From the NCBI RefSeq assembly GCF_012641435.1, contig NZ_JABAIJ010000006.1, positions 248,001 through 312,000 of the forward strand: 64,000 nt of DNA. Direction: 5' to 3'. The notes below the pieces were generated by a model that did not search any database, was not told the DNA's origin, and was given only the letters and a program-made list of their open reading frames with translations. The position numbers were made by a program, and so were the translations under genes. Shown piece after piece: positions 54,018 to 62,700 of the stretch. Numbering within the stretch: the stretch's first letter is position 1; each line of letters begins with the position of its first letter. Origin of the DNA: Rhizobium sp. P38BS-XIX (GTDB lineage: Bacteria > Pseudomonadota > Alphaproteobacteria > Rhizobiales > Rhizobiaceae).

Positions 54018-55525
54018 TGTTGCTGCGTCGGCGCTGCGGACGAGTTGCTGGGCGCAGAATTTCCGCTGGAATCGGCTCCCTGGCTGGCACCTGCGGCATG
54101 TTCGCCATCCTGACCGGCCTCGCCGTTCTGGCCGCCGTTCGCGCCCTTTCCACCTTGGCCGCCTTTTCCACCCTGGCCGTTATGCCGATGATGTTGCCGC
54201 TGGCCGCCATTGGCGTCGGCCTGACCGCTCTGCGGATCGTTCTCGGCAACGGGCTTTGCCTGATCATCCGCGGCAGGCGCATCCGGCGTCGCCTGATCGG
54301 CATTCTTCGAAATCTCGATCTTCGATCCGTTCTGGAGCCGTGCGAAACCGGTCGTGACCACCTTGTCACCCGCTGCGACGCCCTCGGCGATGACGGCGAG
54401 CGTATCATCCTGCTGGCGCACCTTCACCGGCTTCATGGCAACGGTCTGGTCCTGATTGATGATATAGACGAAGGTGCCGTTCGGCCCGCGCTGAACGGAC
54501 GCGCTCGGAATGACGATGACGCCCTTCAACGTTTCCACCAGCAACCGGGCATTGACGAAAGCGCCGGGCCACAGCGCCAGCTTCTCATTGGGAAAATTCG
54601 CCTTCAGCCGCACCGTGCCCGTGGTCGGGTCGACCTGATTGTCGACCACGCCGAGCGTGCCGTTGTCGACGACGGTCTGGCCGTCATTGCCGATTGCCTG
54701 CACGGAGAGTGTCCCGGCGGCACTTGCGGCATTGACCCGTGCGAGCTGCTGTTGCGGAATGGAGAAGAGCACGGAGATCGGCTTGATCTGTGACAGCGTC
54801 ACGATGCCGGTCGCATCGCCGGAGCTGACGAGGTTGCCGATATCGACATTGCGAATGCCGGTGCGCCCGTCGATCGGCGCCTTGATCGTCGTATAGTCCA
54901 GAGTGGCCTGCGCGCTCTCGATCGCAGCGGCATCGGCCTGGATCTGGGCCGTATATTGCGCGACGAGCGACATCTGCGTATCGACCTGCTGCTGCGTGCC
55001 CGATGCGCTCTTCACCATGAGCTGGAAACGAGCGAGATCGCGCTGGGCACCGGCAAGCAGCGCCTCATCCTGTGCCTTCTTGGCCACCGCCTGGTCACGC
55101 TGGGCCTTGTAAACGCCATCATCGATGCGGGCGATGACATCGCCCTTCTTGATGTCCTGACCTTCGTCGAAATCGATTTCGACGATCTTTCCGGTGACCT
55201 GTGCACGTACGGTCACCGTATTCAGAGCCTTCACCGAACCGACACCGTCGATATAGACGGGCACGTCATCCGCTTTCGCATCGGCCGCAAGCACGGGAAC
55301 CGGACCGCTGAACTGCGACATGCTGCGCCGCCGCCCGCCACCACCCTGACCCTGGTTCTGGCCGCCACGGCGTTCACCGCCAGCTTGCTGGCCGGGCGCC
55401 GAAGCAGTCTGATAGCCGAGCAGCCGCTCCGCGCTGGCAAGCCAGCGATCGCGCGTCGCATAAGCGCCATAGGCCACGGCACCGATCACTGCCAATGACA
55501 TTACGACCCGGAACGCACGAGCCAT
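54014..55525 (-). CDS. mdtA: RND adaptor, MdtA-like, with low-complexity ends
   Basis: A 503-residue membrane fusion protein. An N-terminal membrane helix (FRVVMSLAVIGAVAYGAYA) anchors it. Lipoyl half-motifs (ITGKIVEIDFDEGQDIKKGD-like about 115-140 and TIKAPIDGRTGIRNV) flank a coiled coil, and LWPGAFVNARL is the barrel strand. Two unusual low-complexity segments are present: a Gly/Gln/Arg-rich part near residues 45-70 and a C-terminal tail of about 70 residues rich in Gly, Gln, His and Asn. Start ATG 55525 (MARAFRVV) follows GAAGGAAGG; the TTG at 55543 is unlikely. First gene of the mdtABC-like operon. Confidence 0.85.
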   Translation of the reverse strand: MARAFRVVMSLAVIGAVAYGAYATRDRWLASAERLLGYQTASAPGQQAGGERRGGQNQGQGGGGRRRSMSQFSGPVPVLAADAKADDVPVYIDGVGSVKALNTVTVRAQVTGKIVEIDFDEGQDIKKGDVIARIDDGVYKAQRDQAVAKKAQDEALLAGAQRDLARFQLMVKSASGTQQQVDTQMSLVAQYTAQIQADAAAIESAQATLDYTTIKAPIDGRTGIRNVDIGNLVSSGDATGIVTLSQIKPISVLFSIPQQQLARVNAASAAGTLSVQAIGNDGQTVVDNGTLGVVDNQVDPTTGTVRLKANFPNEKLALWPGAFVNARLLVETLKGVIVIPSASVQRGPNGTFVYIINQDQTVAMKPVKVRQQDDTLAVIAEGVAAGDKVVTTGFARLQNGSKIEISKNADQATPDAPAADDQAKPVAENDPQSGQADANGGQRQHHRHNGQGGKGGQGGKGANGGQNGEAGQDGEHAAGASQGADSSGNSAPSNSSAAPTQQQ

Positions 55526-55740
55526 CAATACACCTTCCTTCAAAGCCTTCGGCGATCAAGGATCAGCCGTCATTTTATGGCGCGACTTTAGCTTGCATGA
55601 CATCGCTTAGGAATTAGCTATGGCCATTAAATTTTGTCCATTTTAGAGCGACTTAGCGAAATAAATTGTTACATTGGACAAAACTGCGGTTGTAGCATCA
55701 GGGGGGCTATGCCGACAAAAGTTGCCGTCGTCAGCTCGGC

Positions 55741-56856
55741 TCAGAGCACACCCCAACCGCGATAACGCCCGCGGCCCGTCATCTCGCGCAGACCAAGCTC
55801 GCTAACGAGATTGAGCGCGCCGCGAGGCGTAACCCCGACATGACGAGCAACCATCTTTGCCGACACGATCGGCCGCGACAATACGATATCAATGACATCG
55901 GGAAGGCTGCTGTTCGATCGCCGATCCTTGAGCCGCAGTTCCATCTGCAGCTTGGCGAGCGAAAGACGATCCAGTTCCTTCAGGCCGGAATCGGCAGAAA
56001 GCGCCATCGCCTCCAAAAATGCGATGAGACGCGTGACGCGGTCCGAAGCACGGCGACGGTCATGCCGAACGACCTTCAGACCGACATTCAAACAGAAGAG
56101 ATGCGACGTGACCTTGCCGCGATTGCGCAGATAGGCGCTGACCAGCAGACCACCGAGCCAATGCTGCCGCCTGAGTGGCTCGATCCGCTCCCAGGCATCG
56201 AAAAGCACGGCAGCCCCAAGAACCGGCGGCAGCTGATCCGCCTCATGCATCACCGCGCGCCAGCTCTGCAGGCGCTCCTCCTCATCCCAATCCTCATCGC
56301 GGACAAGAGCCAAAGGATCGTCGATCACCTCGGGCCTGGCATCGGGAACGCCGCCGTTCAGAACCTTTTCGGACCGGGCGAGAATGGCGTCGATCTCGGC
56401 AAAATCCACGCCGAAGTCATCCTCTTCGCCGCCGTTGATGGCCTCCCGCACATCGGGCTCGGCATCGTCTGCAGACGTGCGGCGGCGATGGATGGCCTCG
56501 TCCGCCTCACCGACATCGCCACGCAAGACGGCAAGCCCGGCCATTTCCAGCCCCCAAGAGGGATCGGCATTCCAGAGACGGCGCCGAACGCGCAGGACGG
56601 CATGGGCGATGGTCAATTCATGCGTTGGCGCGCGCGCATCCATGCGCGCATCATGCAGCACCAGATCTTCGACGTGGACCAGTTCGCCGCCGACCCAGAG
56701 CGAGCCGGCCGCATCGAAAAAGTGCCCGCGCTCGCGAAAACCATCTGCCACGCCATGCCGCAACACGCGCTCATCCAGCCGCGCCAACATGTCCTCCGCC
56801 TTGACAATAGCAGGCAGAAGCGTTGTCAGCGGGAGATTGCTCAAATCATATCGCAT
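55741..56856 (-). CDS. RHE_PE00001 family protein (DUF1612 plus HTH)
   Basis: A 371-residue protein of a family found mainly in Rhizobiales, named after a Rhizobium etli plasmid gene. The N-terminus MRYDLSNLPLTTLLPAIVKA and ERVLRHGVADGFRERGHFFDA are family marks. A DUF1612 central region (ADQLPPVLGAAVLFDAWE, WLGGLLVSAYLR) follows, and the C-terminal end holds a winged-helix-like segment (ISAKMVARHVGVTPRGALNLVSEL). Function is unknown; DNA binding is likely from the C-terminus. The family is frequent on plasmids and accessory islands, which may hint at transfer, though no mobile gene is adjacent. No clear ribosome site is seen before ATG 56856. Confidence 0.8.
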   Translation of the reverse strand: MRYDLSNLPLTTLLPAIVKAEDMLARLDERVLRHGVADGFRERGHFFDAAGSLWVGGELVHVEDLVLHDARMDARAPTHELTIAHAVLRVRRRLWNADPSWGLEMAGLAVLRGDVGEADEAIHRRRTSADDAEPDVREAINGGEEDDFGVDFAEIDAILARSEKVLNGGVPDARPEVIDDPLALVRDEDWDEEERLQSWRAVMHEADQLPPVLGAAVLFDAWERIEPLRRQHWLGGLLVSAYLRNRGKVTSHLFCLNVGLKVVRHDRRRASDRVTRLIAFLEAMALSADSGLKELDRLSLAKLQMELRLKDRRSNSSLPDVIDIVLSRPIVSAKMVARHVGVTPRGALNLVSELGLREMTGRGRYRGWGVL

Positions 56857-56960
56857 TGGAATCGCGTCGATGAATCGGTCTTACGGAACTTATCATCGCA
56901 ATACGCTACACGATACAAAGCCGGCTCTTTGAATTGTGGACGGCAATCATTATTTTTAGC

Positions 56961-56991
56961 TTGACCTTCCAGTGACGGGAAGGTTCATAAC
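56961..56991 (+). promoter_or_regulatory. CueR-type promoter of the copper ATPase
   Basis: TTGACC (56961-56966) and CATAAC (56986-56991) are separated by 19 bp, the stretched spacing typical of MerR-family promoters. Within the spacer lies the palindrome ACCTTCC-AGTGACG-GGAAGGT (56964-56984), matching the ACCTTCC...GGAAGGT form of CueR/HmrR operators. It controls the P-type ATPase starting at 57029; the cueR-like gene lies just downstream of that. Confidence 0.82.
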
Positions 56992-57028
56992 CCTGTCCAA
57001 CGCTCCCCACGGAGCAATGGAGTCAGAC

Positions 57029-59542
57029 ATGACATTGCATGACGAACACGATCACAGCCATCATGGCCACGATCATCATCACCACCATCACGACCACGAT
57101 GGTCAGCAGGACGCGGTAACCCGCGATCCCGTCTGCGGCATGACGGTCGATCCGAACGCCGGCAAGCCGTCGCTGGATTATCAGGGCCGCACCTTCCATT
57201 TCTGCTGCAACGGTTGCCGCACCAAGTTCGAGGCAGCACCGGAAAGCTATCTGACCGCCAAGGATCCCACCTGCGGGATGACGGTGGACCGCGCCACCGC
57301 GCGCCATTTCCTGAAGCACGAGGGCGAGAAATTCTATTTCTGCTCCGCTGGCTGCAAGACAAAGTTCGAAGCAGACCCTTCCGCCTACCTTGACGGCAAC
57401 AGGCCAGCGCCGAAGCCGGTACCAAAGGGCACGCTTTATACCTGCCCGATGCATCCCGAAGTCGTCAGCGACCATGCCGGCGACTGCCCGAAATGCGGCA
57501 TGGCGCTGGAGCCCATGGGCGTGCCCGCTGCCGACGAAGGGCCGAATCCTGAGCTGATCGATTTCACGCATCGCCTTTGGATCAGCGCCGCCCTCTCCCT
57601 GCCGTTGCTTGTCATCAGCATGGGTCCGATGATCGGCCTGCCCGTTCGCGACTGGGTCGGCGAGCCGATTGCCACATGGGTCGAACTCGTGCTGGCGACC
57701 CCGGTCGTGCTGTGGGCTGCTTTGCCCTTCTTCCGCCGCGCCCGGAACTCGCTCGTCAACCGCAGCCCCAATATGTGGACGCTGATCGGTCTTGGCGTCG
57801 GCACGGCCTACCTTTACAGCGTCGTCGCCACGCTGGCGCCCGGCCTCTTCCCCATGACGTTTGGCGGGCATGGCGAAAGTGTGCCCGTCTATTTCGAGGC
57901 AGCATCCGTCATCGTCGCGCTGGTCTTCGTCGGCCAGGTGCTGGAGTTGAAAGCGCGCGAACGCACCGGCTCGGCCATCCGCGCCCTGCTTGACCTCGCC
58001 CCCAAGACGGCGCGGCGGATCGGCGCCAACGGCAGCGAAACCGACGTGCCTGTCGACGAAATCCAGGCTGGCGACCAGCTGCGCGTGCGCCCCGGCGAGC
58101 GCGTTCCGGTAGATGGCTCCGTCATCGAGGGTCAATCCACCATCGACGAATCGATGATCACGGGCGAGCCTCTGCCGGTCGAGAAAGCCAAGGGCGACGC
58201 CTTGACGGGTGGCACGATCAACAAGAACGGCACGCTAATCATGCAAGCCGAAAAGGTCGGTGCCGACACGACGCTGTCGCGCATCGTCGAGCTCGTCGCA
58301 AAGGCGCAGCGCTCTCGCGCGCCGATCCAGACGATGGTCGACCGCGTTTCCGCCGTCTTCGTGCCGGCCGTCGTTGCGGCTGCCATCATCGCCTTTGCCG
58401 TCTGGGCTGTTGTCGGGCCGGAGCCCAGGCTGGCGCATGCGCTGCTCGCCGCCGTTGCCGTGCTGATCATTGCCTGCCCCTGTGCCCTCGGCCTGGCAAC
58501 GCCGATGTCCATCATGATCGCCACGGGCCGTGGCGCGCAGGAAGGCGTGCTGGTTCGCGATGCCGAGGCCCTGGAGCGCTTCGCAAAGGTCGATACGCTG
58601 ATCGTCGACAAGACAGGCACACTGACTGAAGGCAAGCCCAATTTGACTGATATCGCCGCCGTCAACGGCGTCGAGCAAGCCCGCCTCCTGTCGCTTGCGG
58701 CCAGCCTGGAGCGTGGGTCTGAACATCCGCTTGCCGAAGCCATCGTCGCCGGCGCCGAGGAGCGCGGTGCGCAGTTCGTCGAGATCTCCGGCTTCTCGGC
58801 AGTGACCGGCAAGGGCGTCGAAGGCCGTAGCGGCGAGACCGCGATCGCGCTCGGCAATGCCGCGATGATGGCAGATCTTGGCATCGCGACCGATACCTTG
58901 AAGGCAGAAACGGAACGCCTGCGCGGCGAAGGCAAGACCGTGATGTTCATTGCCGTTGATGGAAAGCTCGCCGGCCTCGTTGCCGTCGCCGACCGGATCA
59001 AGCCGACAACTGCGGCCGCGATCAAGGCGCTGCATGACAGCGGCCTCAAGATCGTCATGGCGACCGGCGACAACGGCAAGACCGCCGCTGCCGTTGCAAA
59101 GCAACTTGGGATCGACGAAGTACGCGCCGATATGCTGCCTGAGGGCAAGAAGGCACTGATCGACGAGTTGCGCGCCAAGGGCAACATCGTCGCGATGGCC
59201 GGCGATGGCGTGAACGATGCTCCGGCACTTGCGTCAGCCGATGTCGGCATCGCCATGGGCACGGGTGCCGATGTCGCCATGGAAAGCGCCGGGATCACTC
59301 TGGTAAAAGGCGATCTCAACGGCATCGTGCGGGCGCGCCACCTGTCGGAAGCGACGATCCGCAACATCAAGCAGAACCTGGCTTTCGCCTTCGGCTACAA
59401 CGCGCTGGGCGTGCCGCTGGCCGCCGGCATCCTCTATCCGGTCTTCGGCCTGCTTCTGTCGCCGATGATCGCGGCAGCGGCGATGAGCCTGTCCTCGGTC
59501 TCGGTCATCGGCAACGCCCTTCGGCTGAGGCTGGCGAAATAG
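57029..59542 (+). CDS. Copper-exporting P1B-type ATPase (CopA/ActP-like)
   Basis: An 837-residue heavy-metal ATPase. Unlike classic CopA it has no CxxC ferredoxin-like domain; instead the N-terminus has a His-rich run (residues 4-24), two YHS domains in tandem (about 33-76 and 79-121, each with CGM and FxFCxxGC) and a heavy-metal-binding module YTCPMHPEVVSDHAGDCPKC (about 137-156). The core has the membrane motif ACPCALGLATP, the phosphorylation site DKTGTLTEGK, TGEPLPVEK and GDGVNDAPAL. It pumps Cu(I) from cytosol to periplasm. ATG 57029 is preferred over 57017 because GGAG then lies six bases upstream. Induced through the CueR-type promoter. Confidence 0.9.
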   Translation: MTLHDEHDHSHHGHDHHHHHHDHDGQQDAVTRDPVCGMTVDPNAGKPSLDYQGRTFHFCCNGCRTKFEAAPESYLTAKDPTCGMTVDRATARHFLKHEGEKFYFCSAGCKTKFEADPSAYLDGNRPAPKPVPKGTLYTCPMHPEVVSDHAGDCPKCGMALEPMGVPAADEGPNPELIDFTHRLWISAALSLPLLVISMGPMIGLPVRDWVGEPIATWVELVLATPVVLWAALPFFRRARNSLVNRSPNMWTLIGLGVGTAYLYSVVATLAPGLFPMTFGGHGESVPVYFEAASVIVALVFVGQVLELKARERTGSAIRALLDLAPKTARRIGANGSETDVPVDEIQAGDQLRVRPGERVPVDGSVIEGQSTIDESMITGEPLPVEKAKGDALTGGTINKNGTLIMQAEKVGADTTLSRIVELVAKAQRSRAPIQTMVDRVSAVFVPAVVAAAIIAFAVWAVVGPEPRLAHALLAAVAVLIIACPCALGLATPMSIMIATGRGAQEGVLVRDAEALERFAKVDTLIVDKTGTLTEGKPNLTDIAAVNGVEQARLLSLAASLERGSEHPLAEAIVAGAEERGAQFVEISGFSAVTGKGVEGRSGETAIALGNAAMMADLGIATDTLKAETERLRGEGKTVMFIAVDGKLAGLVAVADRIKPTTAAAIKALHDSGLKIVMATGDNGKTAAAVAKQLGIDEVRADMLPEGKKALIDELRAKGNIVAMAGDGVNDAPALASADVGIAMGTGADVAMESAGITLVKGDLNGIVRARHLSEATIRNIKQNLAFAFGYNALGVPLAAGILYPVFGLLLSPMIAAAAMSLSSVSVIGNALRLRLAK

Positions 59543-59549
59543 GACAATT

Positions 59550-59577
59550 CCGGGAAGCTGCGCAACAGCTTTCCCGG
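59550..59577 (+). other. Intercistronic hairpin between copper ATPase and CueR
   Basis: CCGGGAAGCTG (59550-59560) and CAGCTTTCCCGG (59566-59577) pair over 11 bases with one bulged base and a 5-base loop. No T-run follows, so it is more likely an mRNA-stability or processing element than a terminator. It lies 69 bases before the cueR-like start. Confidence 0.4.
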
Positions 59578-59645
59578 AGGCATGACGTCAAACCAATAGA
59601 ATGAGCGGTTCAGCGAGAGGCGGAACCGCTCGCAGGAGATTTCAG

Positions 59646-60038
59646 ATGAACATCGGCGAAGCATCCGGCCGCTCCGGCCTGCCGGCCAAGACGATCCGCT
59701 ACTACGAGGACATCGGCCTGATCCGACCCGACCGAGGCGACAACGGCTACCGCGATTACGGCACCGACGACGTGCACAAGCTGCGCTTCCTGCACCGCTC
59801 CCGCAGCCTCGGCTTCTCGGTGGAGGAGTGCCGGCAACTGCTGGCGCTATACGAGGACAAGAGCCGTGCCAGCGCCGACGTCAAGGACATCGCCGCCACG
59901 AAGCTCACCGAGATCGACCGCAAGATCCGCGAACTGACGGAACTGCGCCACACGCTGGAACACCTCGTTCACGCCTGTCACGGCAACGAGCGGCCGGACT
60001 GCCCGATCCTGGAGGAGTTGTCGGAGTCCGCGCAGTAG
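59646..60038 (+). CDS. cueR: MerR family copper regulator, CueR/HmrR-like
   Basis: A 130-residue MerR-family activator. The winged helix includes IGEASGRSGLPAKTIRYYED and IGLIRPDRGDNGYRDY; a long dimerisation helix follows. The metal loop contains Cys111 and Cys119 in HACHGNERPDCPIL, the two-cysteine, eight-apart pattern that selects Cu(I), Ag(I) or Au(I). It should bind the palindrome at 56964-56984 and untwist the promoter. ATG 59646 has AGGAG eight to nine bases upstream; the 15-residue upstream extension is not family-like. Confidence 0.9.
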   Translation: MNIGEASGRSGLPAKTIRYYEDIGLIRPDRGDNGYRDYGTDDVHKLRFLHRSRSLGFSVEECRQLLALYEDKSRASADVKDIAATKLTEIDRKIRELTELRHTLEHLVHACHGNERPDCPILEELSESAQ

Positions 60039-60210
60039 TCTGACTTACCCGCCATCGCCCTTCGAGGCCCCGGCCTTTAGCCCATGCGCCTGGGGGTAAA
60101 GGCTGGCTCCTCCTTCAGCAAGCCGGCTCATCCCGAGCTGCCAGATGATGGGTCGTCAGTGGAGGCAACTATGCCTCAAAGAACGAGGTGGCCGCCGTGC
60201 TTGCCACTGC

Positions 60211-61401
60211 TCAATTCACCCGCTCAACCGCAATCGCCGTTGCTTCGCCGCCGCCAATGCATAGCGCCGCAATTCCCCTCTTGGCACCCTGACGCTCGAG
60301 GGCATGCAACAGCGTCACGATCAGCCGCGCGCCAGTGGCGCCGATAGGATGACCGAGCGCGCAGGCACCACCATTGATGTTGAGGCGATCGCGCGCAATG
60401 CCGAGCTCCTTCGCCGCCGCCATGGCGACGACGGCAAAGGCCTCGTTGATCTCGAAGAGATCGACGTCACCAATCTTCCAGCCAGTCTTGTCGAGCACCT
60501 TGCGGATGGCAGGGATTGGCGCTGTCGTGTACCAGGCCGGCTCCTGGCTATGCGTGGCGTGCGCCTTGATCTCGGCCAGGATCGGCAACCCCTCACGCTC
60601 GGCCAGCGAACGACGTGTCAGGATCAAGGCTGCCGCTCCATCGGCATTGGCCGAGGCGCTGGCTGCCGTAATCGTGCCGTCCTTCCGGAAAGCGGGCTTC
60701 AATGTCGGAATCTTTTCTGGCGAAACCTTTTGCGGATGCTCGTCCTTGGAGACCGTGACGGGGCCGCCCTTGGCCATCACCGAAACCGGAGTGATCTCAG
60801 CCTCGAATGCGCCGGTCTCAAGGGCGTTGCGCGCACGAGACAGGGTCTCCACTGCATAGGCATCCTGATCATCGCGGCTGAACTGATAGGCCTCGACGGC
60901 CATTTCGCCGAAATCCCCCATCGAGCGGCCCTTTTCGTAAGCGTCTTCCAGCCCGTCGAGCATCATATGGTCGAAGATGCGGTCATGCCCCATGCGATAG
61001 CCGCCCCGCGCCTTGGCGAGCAGATAGGGCGCATTCGACATGGACTCCATACCGCCTGCAACGGCGATGGAGGCCGAGCCGGCAAGAAGCAGGTCGTGTG
61101 CCAGCATCGTCGCCTTCATGCCCGAGCCGCAGACCTTGTTGATGGTGGTGGCGCCGACGGCATCCGGAAGGCCCGCTCCGCGTGCCGCCTGACGGGCCGG
61201 AGCCTGCCCCTGCCCCGCCGGCAGAACACAGCCGAACAAAACCTCGTCCACCTTGTCGGATGAGAGCCCGGCCCGCTCCAGCGCGGCGCGTATGACATGT
61301 GCGCCAAGCTCGGGCGCTTGCAACGACGAGAGTTCGCCCTGAAACCGGCCAAGCGGCGTGCGGGTGGCAGATACGACGACGACGGGATCGATAGCGGACA
61401 T
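60211..61401 (-). CDS. Acetyl-CoA C-acetyltransferase (thiolase)
   Basis: A 396-residue degradative/biosynthetic thiolase. Catalytic residues: Cys91 in NKVCGSGMK, His in GGACALGHPIGATGAR, and Cys381 in CIGGGEATA. The NEAFAVVAMA motif is present. It condenses two acetyl-CoA to acetoacetyl-CoA or cleaves the reverse, in ketone-body, polyhydroxybutyrate or amino-acid breakdown. No reductase (phaB) or transferase gene is adjacent, so the pathway cannot be fixed from context. It is a single-gene unit. Confidence 0.92.
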   Translation of the reverse strand: MSAIDPVVVVSATRTPLGRFQGELSSLQAPELGAHVIRAALERAGLSSDKVDEVLFGCVLPAGQGQAPARQAARGAGLPDAVGATTINKVCGSGMKATMLAHDLLLAGSASIAVAGGMESMSNAPYLLAKARGGYRMGHDRIFDHMMLDGLEDAYEKGRSMGDFGEMAVEAYQFSRDDQDAYAVETLSRARNALETGAFEAEITPVSVMAKGGPVTVSKDEHPQKVSPEKIPTLKPAFRKDGTITAASASANADGAAALILTRRSLAEREGLPILAEIKAHATHSQEPAWYTTAPIPAIRKVLDKTGWKIGDVDLFEINEAFAVVAMAAAKELGIARDRLNINGGACALGHPIGATGARLIVTLLHALERQGAKRGIAALCIGGGEATAIAVERVN

Positions 61402-61554
61402 GACAGCTCCTCACGGTCAGCAAACGGTGTCTCGATAGTGCTATCACGTTAGATGATGTTCGTCATATAAATATTAAGCAAAAGATGATCGGCTTCACAG
61501 TCCACCGCTGGACCGACGCCCACGACCAATTGCCCCGACGAAAATCATCGCTTA

Positions 61555-61583
61555 TGGATATCGAAAATTTGAAACTGGATATC
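61555..61583 (+). promoter_or_regulatory. Direct repeat, candidate VapBC operator
   Basis: TGGATATC occurs at 61555-61562 and 61576-61583, exactly 21 bp (two helical turns) apart, and each copy contains the palindrome GATATC. The second copy ends three bases before the vapB start and includes the only possible ribosome site (GGAT), so binding would block both transcription and translation start. VapBC complexes commonly bind such repeats. Confidence 0.5.
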
Positions 61584-61585
61584 CC

Positions 61586-61813
61586 ATGCCGCTCTACATC
61601 AAGGATGATGCGATTGATCGTTTGGCCCGCCGCTATCAGGCGCTGACCAGGGCTCCCACGAAAACGGAGGCCGTGCGCCTCGCTCTGCAGAAGGCGCTGG
61701 ATGAAGAGCTGACGAAACCAGCGCTTGCCGACATCGCAGTCGCTTTCTGCCGCAATCTCAAGCAGAAAGCCACCGCAAAGACGGACGACGCTGCCGACAT
61801 GGGAGAGGCTTGA
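61586..61813 (+). CDS. vapB: VapB-type antitoxin
   Basis: A 75-residue protein of the Rv0623/psk-operon antitoxin group (PF07704). The N-terminal dimer and DNA-binding part reads LYIKDDAIDRLARRYQALT, followed by APTKTEAVRLALQKALDEEL. The C-terminal tail, rich in Ala, Lys and Asp, would wrap the toxin. Its TGA overlaps the vapC ATG (TGATG), coupling translation. Operator-like repeats lie directly upstream. Confidence 0.87.
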   Translation: MPLYIKDDAIDRLARRYQALTRAPTKTEAVRLALQKALDEELTKPALADIAVAFCRNLKQKATAKTDDAADMGEA

Positions 61814-62208
61814 TGTTTATCGACGCTTCGGTTTTGGCGGCCATGCTGACCGATGAGGAGATGGCCCGGGCCTTCGCCATCCGCATGCAGGCAGCAACCG
61901 CGCGCACGACCTCGCCGCTTTCCGCACTGAACGCCGCGATACAGATTTCCGCTAGTTTGGGATTGTCGCCGGTCGAAGCTGGCGATGCCGTAGGGACGTT
62001 CCTGCAGCTGATGAACATTCAGCAGCTTGCCGTACCGCCCCGCGCCGCCGCTCTGGCAACGGAAGCCTATGAGCGCTATGGCCAAGGCGACCACGAGATG
62101 CGCCTCAGCCTTGACGATTGCATGACCTATGCCTGCGCTCGCTATTATCGCCAGCCGCTATTGTCCAACAGCGACTGGTTCAAACAGACGGATATCGAGC
62201 TGGCCTAA
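61813..62208 (+). CDS. vapC: VapC-type PIN-domain toxin, altered active site
   Basis: A 131-residue PIN-domain protein, normally a Mg-dependent RNase cutting tRNA or rRNA. Acidic positions seen are Asp4 (FIDAS), Asp102 (LSLDDCMTYACA) and Asp121/Asp127 (SNSDWFKQTDIE). The second conserved acid, a Glu in the TSPLxxxEA region of relatives, is replaced by Asn40 in SPLSALNAAI. The toxin may therefore have weakened or changed activity. ATG 61813 overlaps the vapB stop. Confidence 0.85.
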   Translation: MFIDASVLAAMLTDEEMARAFAIRMQAATARTTSPLSALNAAIQISASLGLSPVEAGDAVGTFLQLMNIQQLAVPPRAAALATEAYERYGQGDHEMRLSLDDCMTYACARYYRQPLLSNSDWFKQTDIELA

Positions 62209-62291
62209 GGCTTTCTTTGTCGACACGCTCCAAAGGGAACGCCATACGCGTTTCCCCGGGATTGCGTCGGGCCGCTCAGATCCTCAAGCCC

Positions 62292-62597
62292 TTACGGGCA
62301 AAGCGAAGCCGAACCTGCTGCGAACGTGTTCGAGCGCGCGCCGACGGAGTTCGGGGCAGCAGCGCACTGCAGACGGGTGACCGAGTCACCAGCGCGGATC
62401 GGGCCGGTCACCGACGGATCGGTGTTGATAGTGCCGTCCGGAAGAATTGCGTCCTTCGAATGGTCGACATAGCTGGTATCCGGCTGGAACGCTTCGACAT
62501 TGACGCGCTTCGGATGATGCTTGTGAGCCTGCTCTGCCATGGCGGCGCTGGACATGCCGACGATGAGAGCGGAGATGGCGAGGGTTCTAAGCAGCAT
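62292..62597 (-). CDS. Small secreted protein, unknown function
   Basis: A 101-residue protein with a signal peptide (MLLRTLAISALIVGMSSAAMA, cleavage after AMA) and a short mature part containing QAHKHHPKRVNVEAF, DHSKDAILPDGTINTDPSV and one pair of Cys near the C-terminus. AGGAGG lies seven bases before ATG 62597. The N-terminal His cluster after cleavage might bind metal. I do not recognise the family; similar short exported proteins are common in rhizobia. Confidence 0.65.
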   Translation of the reverse strand: MLLRTLAISALIVGMSSAAMAEQAHKHHPKRVNVEAFQPDTSYVDHSKDAILPDGTINTDPSVTGPIRAGDSVTRLQCAAAPNSVGARSNTFAAGSASLCP

Positions 62598-62700
62598 GGG
62601 ACTGCCTCCTATGGGAGTTGAGCAAGATTTATATGGGGACGCACGCGCCGTTTTTACACCGGCCAGCATCTCAATATCGTTAAGAATTTGAGGCTTTTGA

